In this document: one piece after another, positions 24,491-37,943 of the stretch
Numbering within the stretch: position 1 is the first letter of the stretch
How the letters are laid out: each line of letters begins with the position of its first letter
From: Primula veris
Taxonomy: Eukaryota; Streptophyta; Magnoliopsida; Ericales; Primulaceae
DNA: 64,000 bases
NCBI GenBank assembly: GCA_963682055.1
Contig: OY821750.1
Coordinates: forward strand, 2,916,501 to 2,980,500
Direction: 5' to 3'
The notes under the pieces: model-generated
The model's database searches: none
Told to the model about the DNA's origin: nothing
What the model saw: only the letters and a program-made list of their open reading frames with translations
Position numbers and translations under genes: made by a program

Positions 24491-27400
24491 GAACAGTCTG
24501 TAACAACTCATCTTATAAAATCGATTGAATAAGGAAGGTGTATATAAGTATTATAAACAACACTACTGGACTAACAGATAAGGATACAAGTGAACCAAGC
24601 TCGTGTCGGTTTCTTAAAGTCTCGACTCGTTTTTGTTGATTCTTAAAGTCTCAACTGGGCTGGACTCATTTTCCGCTCTATTCAGGGACGAATTTTCTTA
24701 TGTGCAAGGGGTCAATTGACCTCTTGGTCCTCAATAATAATTAAAAATAAATTTATTTCTCGCATTTTCAAATATATATTCATGATACCGTTTAGATATA
24801 TACTAACATTTAATATAAATATATTCTAAGCTATTGTACTAGTCTAGCTGATAAGTCATTTTATCGCGTTTTGAGTGCGAGAGTTAATTTTTATTTATCT
24901 CCCGTTTATTTTCTTTTAATTCATTTTATCGCTAATAGAAAACGATATCCACTTTACTTTTTATATGATAATTTTTTTACTATTTGCATTTCGGTAGACT
25001 TTCGTACACAATCTCTTACGCTCCGTAACATGCACCCAAGCAAACATGCTTTGTGTTAATATTTAGTCATGGTGGAGCATTGTAATCTCGCAATGAAATT
25101 TTTTAAAATTTGATCATATAGTTCAAATGTTCAATTTTATGATTAGATTTTAAAAAAATTCATTTCGACAATTTTGATACAAGTTATAAACCGGTCAAAA
25201 TTTCACGTAGTTTCGTAATGGATAATTAAATAGTAACGGAGGAAGTAATTTTTTTTTTAGAAAAACTTTGAACAAGTTATAGTATGATAAAATTACATGA
25301 ATAATGCTTTTGTGATCGACAAGGTGGACATTATTTTCTCTCAAAGTTATCAATAAATACAATTACTTCTTTTTTTCTCACAAGTATATATTTATATTGG
25401 TTACTCTTTTAGCGGGAAACTGAAATGAAAAAAGGCGGGAAACAAGCATGAATTTCTGGGGAAAAAAAAAAGAAAAAAAAAACATTAAAATGTGGAAAAG
25501 GGTGCGGTCCGACACGTGGGGCCCCGCCAGTTTTACTCTACAAAGTCTATATGAAATATTTTGTATTTTTCTTTTGAAAATCTACTAATCTATATGAAAT
25601 ATTTTGGATTTTTCCACTATAAAAAATCATTTTTCACTTACAGATATATGGTTTGCCTATAAAATCGGTACCCATTTTTCTTTTGAAAATCTACTAAAAC
25701 TAAATGAAGATTTTTGTAATTTTCTTTTGAAAATCTACAAAGCTATGAAGATTATATCAACGATTGGCATACTCACTCCACCACAAAAAATCTTCTTATC
25801 CTTTGGCTATTGGCATGCTACAACAAGTACTGGTAGTAACAATTTTTTATTTTTCATTACATAAATTGTAAATTTGGTGATTATTTGACACATTATAATT
25901 CGTTTTTTGTCATGCTCAATATATTGTTCAAACTATTTATTATGATCAAATAATATGAATCATAGTATATCAAGAAAAATGTGTCAATTTTTAAACACTA
26001 ATATCCTACATTACACTATTAGTCTTTGTAGTCAAGGAGATTGAAAAAAGCATAAACGAACCAGAAATTTTCAATAATCGGAACAGTTAAATTTCAATTT
26101 GACGATTCACGGAACGAGTTTGGCCATTGAGGTTTCTTAAAGGTTAAACAAAGCAAAGCATATTATAAAAATTAAAACGAACTTTATTTTACCTTGTATT
26201 ATTTTAAACTAAAGTTTAATTTCCATTATATGAACATATTTAAAATATTAAAATTAGCAGTGACAGGTTTCATGTTAAAAGTATACTGGAATATAGGAAT
26301 GTCCCCTATCTCCCCACTTCCTTTCCACGTTCACACATCTCTCACAATATTATCAATGTGTACCATTTTTGTTTGGACTGATATTATTAAAAACTCTTAT
26401 GTTCTGATTTATATCATTTAAGTTACATATACTTTTAATAAAACATAAATGAGCACCATATGGTCCATACTCAAGCCTTTCTTGTTCACCAGTACCGTTT
26501 TCAGCATTTTGTATACCCAAAACTAATTAAAAAAAACCCTTAAATACAAACATTACTTTAATCATTAAAATATATATATAAAAAAAAACAGTCGAATTGA
26601 TATTGTAAAAAAGTTATTCTTACATAAAAAAATAAGGTAAAATAAAACGTTATTATTTATTAGGGGTATATTAGTAATTTTATATATAATAAAAAAATGG
26701 GCCCTTATAATTTTGGTGATCCCAATTTTAGGCTTTTAAAATTTGGCTATAGAGACGTTCCGGTTGCTCAATTAAAACGGAATAGAAATTTTAATGTAAA
26801 AATAAATATTAAAGTGAAAAAATATAACGAGATACAGTGGAGAATTGTTAGTAAATATAAATTGCCATTACACCGTAACAAAATCTAAAAGAATTATTTG
26901 AAGGAGAATATTTTACAAAAAAAAAAAATATATATATACAACCGAGAATATTGGAAAGAATTGTTAGTGGTAGTATAAAATATATATTAGAGTATTGTTA
27001 GCAAATACATTAATTACCATTACACTGTAACAAAATCTAGAAAAATGATTTGAAAGATAATATTTTACAAATAAAATAGTATTTAAAACGAATAATATTG
27101 GAAATAATTAATCTTTTTAATGTAAAGTATTGAAATGAGAAACAAATAGATTGCAGATGATTTAATTTGATTTCATAACATTAGATTTTATTACTAGCCT
27201 TCAATTAATTGTATTTCCTTATTTGTTGAAGGTCTTTCCTGTATAGAAATAGTATTGATATCATCAGATCACATCACAATATCAGGAAAACTTATTTATA
27301 ACAAAATTCTATTGTATATCTCTAATAATAGTAACGTTATAGAATCAGAATAACTCAATCAGATTGATTATCGGACAGTCATTTATATAATTTTAAGAAT

Positions 27401-28560
27401 TTTTTTGACACCCAACCAAAACAAAAATAAAACCACAAATATAATATTTATGTAACCCTAGTTGAAACTACCCAAACTTAAATATTAATTAAAAATATTT
27501 AAAATTTTAATGATTTTAATATATTTTATTTGACAATTCAACAAAATAAAAAACAAAATAGAATATTATAGAACCCTATTTGAAACTATCTTAAACTTAA
27601 ATATTAATTAAAAATATTAAATATATAGCCGAATAGCAGACTCTTAAATTTCGGGGTGAAAATGAAATTTTAAATTTACATTAAGTATTAGTGTGTTGAG
27701 ATGAGAGTCTATTTGAGTTTATCTGGCTCATTAGTATTATTGTTTCAATAAAACTCTGTTTATTGATTCGTTACCGTAAAACTTACTATAAATATTAGAT
27801 CTGCTAATTTGTCAATTTATTAAAATTTTAAATTGCACAAGTTGATTTAAATGGAAATAAGGAAAGTGGTTAACAATAACATACAAAACCAAAAGAGTAC
27901 CGTTAGAGCATGTTTATGGACGGAACTTCGTGTGGTAGGGTGACAATCTTTATCGGTGGTGGAGTGCTGTTGCGGCAGTTGTGACCTGTTCCCCTCTCTC
28001 CGATCGCTTCTCTTTCTCGCTTTCTTTGTATATTATGGACAGTTAAAAAACACATGAATGGTACATGTAGTTTCCAGTTACCACCCACAAAAGAGTATGA
28101 AAATAAAAAATGAATACCGAACTGGTCATTATTTATAACACGGATTGGTCCCTGTAATTTTAAAAAAATTATTAACCAGTCCTATAACATTTTTTTAAAT
28201 TAAAAATATATTGTTTTTTTTTATTTATAATTTCCAGCTATAATAAACACACGTTTTAATTTATTAATAATTTTTTTAAAAAAATGCGTTTTATAAATTT
28301 TAGTTGTCAATTATTTAATTTTAATTACAATGATAATTGTTATGAGATGCTTACATTAACATTCAAAACTGTTAGAATACATTTCGTAATTACAATAATA
28401 TTTAAAACTTAAAATAACACTTTCTAACAACAAACCAATAAACTTAATCCGTAGGTCCCGAACCAACATCCTAGACTTAAATTAAATAAACCTATTAAAC
28501 CACAACACCTTAAACATGTTTTTAATAATAGCTAAATAAATAAAACAAATAAATAAACCC
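24491..28560. other. Intergenic, no gene recognised
   Basis: AT-rich. At 25085-25255 lies a fragment of a CTCCGTT-type MITE (TAGTTTCGTAATGGATAATT, then AAATAGTAACGGAGGAAGTA) that is shared, partly inverted, with 30720-30950. At 27407-27635 two diverged units of about 115-125 bp repeat in tandem (ACTTAAATATTAATTAAAAA in both). Short frames near 26700 and 27900-28090 have no supporting features. Confidence 0.5.
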
Positions 28561-28618
28561 TTTCCTTCTTTAACCGCCATAAAAACCCAGTTAAAACAGA
28601 GCCAAATCTCACTCAAAC

Positions 28619-28639
28619 CTCTCTCTCTCTCTCTCTCAT

Positions 28640-28672
<33 letters not shown>

Positions 28673-28676
28673 CATA
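28619..28676 (+). repeat. CT then TA microsatellite in 5' UTR
   Basis: A (CT)n run passes into a (TA)n run that ends three bases before the start codon of the 28677 gene. CT-rich leaders are common in plant 5' UTRs; the TA run so close to the ATG is unusual. Confidence 0.85.
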
Positions 28677-31600
28677 ATGGGAGAGGAGATTCTTGAATCC
28701 GGCGAGTTTTGGCTCCCGCCGGAGTTTTTCACCGGCGATGGAATCCTCGCCGACACTAACAACAACAAGCCCAGTTCCGGTGTGGAAATCGATTTTGCCG
28801 CCAAATTAGGCTCCTTGTCGTCTTACTCTCTCTCCTCTTCTGCTTTTAGCTCTCCTGTCGAGTCGGTTTTCGGGTCTACAGATAGCGACGAAGATGACGC
28901 GTCGTCGGTTGCTGAGTTGACTCGGTGCTTCACCGAGTTCGGTTACAGAGCTAACCAAGTACATTTATCTTTATTTATTTAGTTATATATTTCATGTTTG
29001 TTACACAATTTGGATTTAGTAGTCCCTCAGAAAATACTAGTTTACGGTCAAATGTATCTAAATTGTCGGAATAAAAAATCTAAAAATTCCATTATATCCG
29101 TTTGGCAACATATTTTTTAGTTGATTTTTGGATTTTTGATTGTACAAACTTTTGATTGTTTGGATAGTCAGATTATTTAGCTTATGAAAATCTAATTTTT
29201 AGGCTGAAAAAACTAAAAAATCCATATTTTTAAAATCTAGATTGTCATAGGATTCTTAAAATAGATTTTTAAAAATATGATTTTGAACTAAAAAAATTGT
29301 TACCAAACATAGCCATAGTTCTAACTATAAACTATATTTAATTAACTTTTGATAGATTTTTTTGGGCAATATACATATGAGATTGTTCATTTTTTTTTAA
29401 TACTTTATTAAGCATTAATATAGGAGGGGTAATTCTTGGTTTATGTACCGAGTACAATTTTAAAGCTATCCAGGTACTTAATTAATTAATGCTTGTTTTT
29501 ATATATAAACATGTGTGTGAGTATATATATACCATATATGTGATTTGGGTAATTTTTAAAAAAAGTATATTGATTGAATTAATATATTAAATTAGAAATG
29601 ATGAGTAATATAATGTTTTTTTTATACAAAATACATGTAAAATGATTTTGTTTGGTATAATATTATAGTTGATTTGAAAATATAATAATTTTTGTGTGAT
29701 TTATATTTTGAATTGAATAAATGTAAATGAATAATTAGTATTTTTGAAAAAAATGCCAAAATTTGGCAGTCAGACTCATTTTTTCTTGATTTATATACTT
29801 AGTAATCGATCCCTACGCGTTGCGTGTGAGGTGCGTACTGTAATAAAAATAAGTATAATTATTATATAAGTATGTGAATAATAATAAAAAAAATTTAATT
29901 TAAGATTTGAAAGAATGTTTGGTTATTAAATAGTGATAAAATTTTATTAGTTTTTACTTTTTATATTTTTATGTGAGTATAATATTATTGTAATTAGTAT
30001 GAAGGTGTATGAGTATTATTTTACTTATAATAGAATGATATATATATATAGTATTAATGATTGGAGTGAAATTATTTGGACACTATTTACTAAACTCATG
30101 GCCAATTTAAACATAAATTCTGTTATATGGGTTTAAACAGTTTTTAGGTGTATTAATTAGTTTTTAAAAAGCAGATTTTTAGTTTGAAAAAGCTACAAAA
30201 TCTATAAACAAAAAACTGGATTTTTAAAACTTTCTCGGGACAGATTTTTTAAAGCTGATTTTGGACCAAAATCTGAAATTTGAAAATGTTACTTTTTTGA
30301 TTAATTTGTTTGAATTAATGCATGTTCTGATTTTTTTGGATTTAATCTGTGTATTTTTTTGTCATAGGTTGAGTAATTTTGAGGGTTGTGTTGATTATGC
30401 AAAAAATAAATAAAGTTTTGATTTTTTAATAATTAATGCATATTCTGAAATTGTTTGGATTCTGTTTTTGTTTAAGTATTGGTGTGGATTGTGTAATTTT
30501 TGTACTAATTTTTATTTAGCATATGAGGCTAATTGTGGATTTATATAGTCTGGAGACGTAATTATTGAATTTTCTCCAATTTCCTTAATTTCTTTGTATG
30601 GCTACCAGATAACCAGCAGAAAATTGTTTTTACTGTGTTGAGTAATTTCTTATATTTTATTCAGTATATGAAGTTAATTTTATTTTTTTGAAAATATATA
30701 TTACGAATTCGTGACATTTAATCATTTACATGCATCTCGATGTTTTATCATCTTAAAAAAAATATATATTTCGTCGAAATGAATTTTTTTAAAATCTAAT
30801 CATAAAATTTAACATTTGAACTATATGATCAACTTTTGAAAATTTTTATTATGATAATTTTGATACAATTTTTTGACCGATCAAAATTGTACGTAGTTTC
30901 GTAATATACAATTAAATAGTAAAATTAAATAGCAAGGGAGTGATTATTATATATTACGAAAAACAGCCTCGTTTTTTTTTTTTTGAACTAAAAAAACCCC
31001 CTTCAATGCAAAATTTAGTTCTAATTTAGAAATTTAATTAGGGATATTTGGTGTAAATATAGATAAGCAGGATACATTACTGTGACTTAAACTTATTTGA
31101 AATAAAATAAGTTGAGTTGATGAAGAAATTAACTGCTACTGTAGTTGTTTTTTTAATGTGTGTAGTTGTTAATTAATTATTCAGAAATTGACCTAAGAAT
31201 AAAAGAAATTCGTTTTTTTTTTTTAATTTAGACCGCAAGAGCTAGTTCTTGGGACCTGTTGTCTAATGCTGACGTGGCAACACAAGAGGGAAAGATGTTG
31301 AAAATGAACGGTGTAGATGAAGGGGTTTACTGCCACGTGGGTCCTCAAAGTGGTCCCACTTTTGGACTTAACACCTCACCGCTTGAGATTAACCACTGTG
31401 CAAGTTTCTATGCTCACCAATTTCCATTTTGCCAGGTCTTTTTCTATGAAAATAAAATAAATTTACTTTGTGTTTTAATCATTGATGCCTTTTGTTCTAA
31501 GTACATATTATTTGAGTTTTTGATGAATACATACCCACCCAAATCATATATTAAATTAAAATTGTTTTAAAGAAAATAAATTATTGATCCATCTAATCCG

Positions 31601-33949
31601 TCGTATCAGCGGTCTAATGTTTGTGAGTTAATAAACATTTTTCTTCGATGAAATAGGTGTAGTTTAATTTTGGTACTTCGCAAATATATCCAATGTAATC
31701 TTTGCTCTATAAGTGGAATGATGATTCTTGACATAAATGGGTTATTTAGTGCCGTAAGTCGTTTAGTCTCTTATCAAGCTTAGCTAGTGCATATTTCAGC
31801 CTAAATACGAAGTATTTATGCTTAACATCTGGGCGTTTAGTCTCTCTAGGCTCGATTTTAAAACTGCATGGACTAATTTTATATCTTGATAAAACAGTTT
31901 CAAGAGAGCTAATTACTTCAAGGACCCCCTTACTAAAAAAATCTTCGGTCCCTAGGCTTTCAGTTATAAAAGTAGTGCCTTTTTTTCCTTTTGCAATGTG
32001 GCTGAGCTGGTGTAAAGGGAGTCGTTCTAGTGAAAGTCATATTAATTGTAATTAATTTTTATAATCATTGATGTGAGTTTACTATCGTACTTAATCAAAG
32101 TTGGCATATTTTCGGAGGAAACAGTTGTTATTAATTAATACTTTGGAAACGATTTTGCCACTTTCTTTGTTTAAGGTACTGTAATTATTGTCTCCATTGA
32201 AACTGAGTCGCAGAGACGGTTTATAAAGTATCCTTTATGCCAAATTTGAAGGAATATTTCCCTCAGATCCTTTTATTTCAACTAAGTGATTTATATGTAC
32301 GTACCATCCTACCAAAAAGCACTAGAAAAACAAATTGATTCCGATGGAAATTAGTGGTATATGGTCAAAAGAACAATGCTGGTAATCTTAAATTTCTGAG
32401 TACTGACGACACATTAGTATTCATCTGGATTCTAAGAGTGTCTTTCGTTTGGTATCAGTTTGTAATTCAGTAGATGACTTTTAATTAAATTCCAACAGGT
32501 CGAACCAAAAAACCCAAACCAAGTTACCAATCAAAATAACGGTTATATTCTGGGAAGGCCATCCATTGAATTGCTTCATCGGCAAATGCAACTACAGCAG
32601 CAACTTATTTCTCAACACAGAAGCAGAGTTTTAACTACAAATCAACTTAATTACGACGTATATCCGTTATTGGGCTTACCATATTTGGCCAGACCCTACC
32701 CTTTTGGTGTGCACCAAATGAATAAAATGAGCACAGAAGATTCTCTTGATATATTTGCACGAAAACCAACATGTGCCGGAACTGGTGTGTTCATACCCCG
32801 CCCACAGCCGCCAGGTATTATATAAGTGCCCTTTCTATATCAACAGTGTAAGAATATTGTTTATATAGAAAAATGCATGAAAAACAAAAGCTTCATATCA
32901 TATTGTATGCATCTGTAGAGTGTGTAAAAGGGATATCCAGAGTTTGCCGCATCCATTGGTTTTCTTTTATAGTTGCCAATTTACTTAGCCTTCCATTGCT
33001 TGTCACAAACGCAATAATCTGAATATTTTGTGAGCTCATTGTACATGATTAGCGTCATGCTTATCTATATTGTACTGTTAGTTTTTGCAGACTTGGGTAT
33101 CTTATTTTCCTTACTCCACTGAACTTCCAATTTTTTTTACATGATATGACTCCTCTGATTTGAACACATTATATTTTTTGAGACATTATATTACCCACAA
33201 CTAATCATAATTCATAAGCTCCTTGTTCAATTACCTTATCTCCAATCTTATACACTTGTTAATATTCAGAACATCTAGAACTTGTAATTTTCTTATGATC
33301 CTCTCGTTGATGACAGTTGCTGGGAGCTACATTGCTAGGAATTCTCCTAGATTCCATGCTGTGAAGAAAACAGCGACCCCGATTTCTGCTCAACATCCGA
33401 ATGCTCCTCATCATGGTATTTTGCTTTTCAAAGTTGATAATTGTATTCAAAATTTCCATTTTCATGTTTTTTCTATTTTTCATTTTACGTACATTGTTTA
33501 TCCATTGACGTAGATGCAATTCCTCCAAATTGTTAAAAGGTAAAGATATGGTTGTTGCAAATTATTAGTGAGCAGCAAAAGCCTTCTCTTTCGAAATGAT
33601 CAAACAATCTATATTACGAAATTTATGAGAACAATGCATACATTTTGAGATAGTTCTCATTCTCCTGAGTATTAAGTTATTAACCTATATAAAGATTTTA
33701 ACTCACATTCTGAGCAATTCCTAATGGGGGTTTTGCAGAATCTTGATCCACTGCTATTTACTTTAGATCTATTCTCTCTCTTTTTCCCCAGCCAATGGAT
33801 ATGTATAAGAAATACTGATTTACGGATATTGACTTGCAGATACTTTTGTAATTGGATCAAGTGCGATACCGACACCAAATTTACCTGGTTTGCAGCTAGA
33901 TAGTCTTGTAAAGCATGAACAATGCCTACCTCAAGAGTGGTCTTATTGA
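28677..33949 (+). CDS. Plant protein of unknown function (family ending LPQEW-Y), 5 exons
   Basis: Exons 28677-28958, 31232-31435, 32499-32814, 33317-33415 and 33840-33949 join in phase (1011 nt, 336 aa). All introns have GT..AG. The N-terminus has GEFWLPPEFFTGDGILAD and an acidic Ser-rich tract with SSPVESVFGSTDSDEDDA; exon 3 has a Gln-rich QMQLQQQLISQH segment and CAGTGVFIPR; the C-terminus is LPQEWSY. I recognise this combination as a plant-conserved family of unknown biochemical role. It has no signal peptide, membrane segment or known catalytic motif and is probably nuclear or cytosolic, which is inference. Intron 1 is 2.3 kb and holds MITE fragments, including 30720-30950. Exons 3-5 also occur as a decayed copy at 46068-47399. 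Confidence 0.85.
30720..30950. repeat. MITE fragment in intron 1 of the 28677 gene
   Basis: It shares AAATGAATTTTTTTAAAATC, ACATTTGAACTATATGATCA and CGTAGTTTCGTAAT with 25085-25255. The first part matches in inverse orientation and the last part in direct orientation, so the family has a palindromic structure. The right edge carries a weak CTCC-type end. Confidence 0.5.
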
Positions 33950-36120
33950 TTTCAAATCTGGCTAGTAGAATTGATAGCATCAATATTTTATTTTAGTTTG
34001 TTTTGTTTAGTTAGGTAGCAGTGAAATATTTTTAGAACCTAGAGCAGGAATTGAAGCAAAATAAAAGGTGCAAGTGTTTTTCCCTGAGAACAATGTTATT
34101 TTGGTTAAGATGGTTAGGATGAGTTTGTAATAAATCTACAATCATGTCCATGTTATTAGAAGTTTGAGGCTATTCGTTCTTGGTAAATGCATTAAGATTG
34201 AGATGCAAATGGTGGTCCTTAGTTTTATTTGTTTATATCTATATTGTATTAAAGGCCAGTTCAAAAACTTAGTTACAAGTACCTGAAAAATGTTAAAAGT
34301 TTGAAGCTAAATAGAGTAACTGCTGCTAATTTTCTTTTCAATATCTCAAAGTAGCTAGTTAGGGGGATCTTTTCATGCCCCAGATTTTCAAAAAATGCTT
34401 ATATACCGGACCTGTCAGGTTCACGGTACACATGGTAGTTTAAAGTCTTTACCGATCCGACAAGTTTGGTATTGATGCGCCTGAATAGTAGCGGCTTTTG
34501 TCACATACCAACTTTTAAAAAAGTGCTATCACATACACCCTATTATATGGACGGAACCGTGTACCTCCTGGTTGAGACTTGAGAGTGCGGGTGCTAACTT
34601 GTGAGACAGCAATACTGACTTGGCAGGTCCGATATAGCATTTGTAATGCCATGTATGTCGTGACCCTGAGATGTCCGGATGTGAAGAAAGACGCTCTTTC
34701 AGTAAGGGTTTTATAGGCTTAAACCTAAAGAATAAGACATTCAGTTCATTAGTTAACAGTTAACACTAGTAGTTTACTTATGAGGGGTAACTAGTAACTA
34801 TTAATTGTATTTCAAAAGATTAATTACACACCAGTAGTCAGCACATTCAACCAAATTACTCAACATACTATCCTTTTTTAAAAGAATTATGCGCAATCGT
34901 TTTCTATTTCGAGTTGACGGGACTTTGATTCTGGTTGTGAATTATCGGTCGCAACCATGGGCTTTCTTGGGTTATAACCAAATTAGGCCATTTTTATTTG
35001 TAGTTTTCTTTATTGTAGGAGTATTGTAAAAAAAACAAAGAAGTTACAAATATGAATATTTTAGATTTTATTGTGAACCAATTTTTTAAGGAATTCCATT
35101 GAAGTACAATTTCATCATGATATGTCCTATTGCAAATGAATTGATTTTATGCCTAATTCGTTATGTCGTAGCTGCTCCGTGAAGGTGATCGGGAGAGACA
35201 TCATCCACCATAATTTGAAAATTTATGAAAATTTTCAATTTTTGATCATGTATTTTCACTAGAATATTTTAAAAACGATGTTTTGGCACTCATTTTTTTT
35301 ACTTAATTTAATATTTGATGTAAATTTTAGCATCACATTAACGATTCATAGCTTCGCCTCAGTCGATGTGAAGGTTGGGATAAAGGATAGAAGAGGTGCT
35401 TTAATGAATGGAGCTGAGGAATTGATCTTTGTTAATTTAAGAGAAACATGATTGATATGCAATTCGTTTGCTAGCTAATTTTTTCAAATTGTATCTTCAC
35501 TTAATTTCACAATTCTGAATGTCAATGCCAAAAAAACCAATGAAAGAAAATGCAAATTGGGCAAAGAATTGAAAAACATAAACAACAAAGTAACACTTAC
35601 ACGTCAAGAATAAAAGTTGATCAATCAACTTAAAACAAGCACACAGATAATCCAAAAAAAAAAGAGGCGAGAACCACGTCATTTAAGATTCTTAGTTGAG
35701 CTTTCGATATTAAATATGGCAAGCGAAATTATTAATTATTACAAGACACTTGGGTAATAATGTAATATGGAGTATTATTTATTGACATTACTTCCTTATC
35801 ATTGTTTTATACACAATATCTCATCAGTGAGGAAATGTTAAAAAACTAAAATAGTTTGTTAGCTCGCATAAAATATAAATCAGTAGGCGGCTTGTTTATG
35901 TCAACTAAAAGAGCGATGATATATGCATAGAATTTTTGACCACGTTTTTTTAGTGACTCGTTGAGGTTTATTAATCTTACTCGATATACATTGATCAAAT
36001 AGTCCTCATGAGCAATCATTTATATCAATGTATGTCAAAAAAATCCATGCCTACAACTAAAAACAAATAGTCAAAATATCATAAATGATATAATTAATAA
36101 TTTATTTTTGCTACTGCTAG
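33950..36120. other. 3' flank and intergenic DNA, no gene recognised
   Basis: Part of segmental duplication copy 1. It contains a moderately GC-richer block (about 34370-34680) also present at 49230-49450 in copy 2. No reading frame of note. Confidence 0.55.
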
Positions 36121-36128
36121 GTGCCTCT

Positions 36129-36671
36129 AGGGGTGGGTGGGCACGAGGTAAAATGTCATGGATTGAGATTAATTCTAACTTAACTTGTAAAAAAATTTGC
36201 AGGGCAGATTAAGACGGGTTTGTGAAATTTAAATATCAACCTAATTCAATTCAATCCGTTACAATTAAAACCCTAACCCGCAAAATAAATTACGGGTTGG
36301 GGCGGTTTTGGTTTTTTTTTTTATTCTTAAATTTATATTTTTGATCTTTTATTTTTCATAGTTTGCATAATCAAGCTAAATTTTAAAATTAATTAAATCT
36401 TTCAAACAGAAATACAAATTAAAATCAATCAAAATACGTTTATAACATTTACGAACAAGTATCAAAACTAAAATATAATAATAATGAGAGGTTAGTATCT
36501 TGAAATACACACAATATATATATATATATAAATATAAATATATTTATATTTATATATTATATTGTGGGTTGAAACGGGTTGGGGCGAATTGATTTTTTTG
36601 TACACTCAACCCACCCCAATACGTACAGATTGTGTTACGGATTGGTTTTACGGATTTTTTTTCCATACTAG
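36129..36671. mobile_element. hAT-like non-autonomous element, absent from the duplicate
   Basis: Copy 2 reads directly from CTGCTAGGAGCCTC into TTTTGGGAAACC (about 62018-62040), giving the empty site. Here the element starts AGGGGTGGGTGG and is flanked by GTGCCTCT (36121-36128) and TTGCCTCT (36672-36679), an 8-bp target duplication with one mismatch, as expected for hAT. Inside are CAATCCGT/ACGGGTTGGGG motifs around a TA-rich core. It matches 5020-5625 in opposite orientation. Confidence 0.75.
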
Positions 36672-37674
36672 TTGCCTCTTTGAGAAACAACTCTTCTGCT
36701 CCGTTTTCTCTTCACTTTTTTTGGATCATTTTGTGTGTTTTGGCCTTTTTCGTCGTTATCCTACATTTAGGTTTTCTTCTGTCTTGTTTCTGAATTTTCC
36801 AGTTTTTTTTAGTAGTATTCTAATTTCATTGACTTTGCTAACAGTTAATATAAAAAGTGTACTGTAGGTATTTACGTTTGTGCTACTAGCCTAATACTCG
36901 AATAGTTTGCTGGAATTTACCTTTCCCTAAATATTTGTCTAAATTTATCCAGCACCACATTCTTGATTGTTATCGAAGCAAACCATATACAAACGTTTAA
37001 GCCCAACACTGGTAAGTCAGTTAATATTGGTTCATTGATCGGAAATTCATCGCTTCTCTGCGAGTTGACCGCTTCTTATACGTACCTTGATTCAATTTCA
37101 TCCCTTTACTATACCGGAATGGGAAATCAATAAAAAGTTGTGTTTGTTACCGATCCGTGACATTGGCTTGTTATAAGTTGTTGATCGGATGCTTGTTCAC
37201 AATGTGAGTAAAATATATGTTTTTGTTGCACCAATGATGCAGTGTGTATTCCTATTATATATGCAGACAAATTAAGTATTAGTAAGACTGCAATTATAAT
37301 GTCCAACTGGGATCCATTTGAACAAAAAGTAAACTGTTCTTACACAATAATTTATTATAGATTAAATAAACATAAACAAGATCCTACTAGGAGGTTGCTC
37401 AAATGTCAATTGTTCAACTAATTAATCTTCAAAAAAAAATTGTTCAACTAATTGAAGTGCCACAAAATCATGAGTAGGAACTAGGAAGTTGTAGATTCAA
37501 AGTTGTTTTAAAAATTGTATTATTTTTGTTCATTTGGTAGCAAAAAGTGATTTAATCAGTAGACACGGTTCACAACCTATCAATCCAGACTTTATACAGT
37601 GAATTGAAGCTATCTTTTACAATTTTCGGTGCAAGTAGAATACCAAACGGTATAAGAATAAGTTCATTCACAAA

Positions 37675-37811
37675 CAGTTTACTTTTTAAAAACTGTTGAT
37701 AAATTAAGTGTCGGTAAATTTCAGCAACAGTTTAACAACAAAATTAGTTACTATTCTGTTGCTAAAATTAAGCGACACTTGTTTTACCAACAGTTTTCAA
37801 AAAGTAAACTG
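37675..37811. mobile_element. Foldback MITE, absent from the duplicate
   Basis: Two imperfect inverted arms start CAGTTTACTTTTTAAAAACT and end AGTTTTCAAAAAGTAAACTG, separated by about 25 bp. The inner part also pairs (AGCAACAG with CTGTTGCT). The corresponding place in copy 2 (about 63350) lacks it. No coding capacity. Confidence 0.65.
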
Positions 37812-37943
37812 GTAAATAAAAATTTTATTTTAGTGAAAAGACTTTTTAATCTCATTTAGAGACAACGTCAATCATAATCTCATTTAACCGTCAAACTACC
37901 AAACCAACTCACTCTTTTGTTATGCCTCATAGTATTTTGAGTT

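Noticed and set aside
26697..26888. 63-codon frame beginning MGPYNFGDPNF
   Set aside because: Isolated, AT-rich, no recognisable motif or flanking exons.
28080..28200. ACGGATTGGTCCCTGTAATTTT as a second copy of the GGATTGGTCC Mutator-like family
   Set aside because: Only one box and no opposite terminus or target duplication found.
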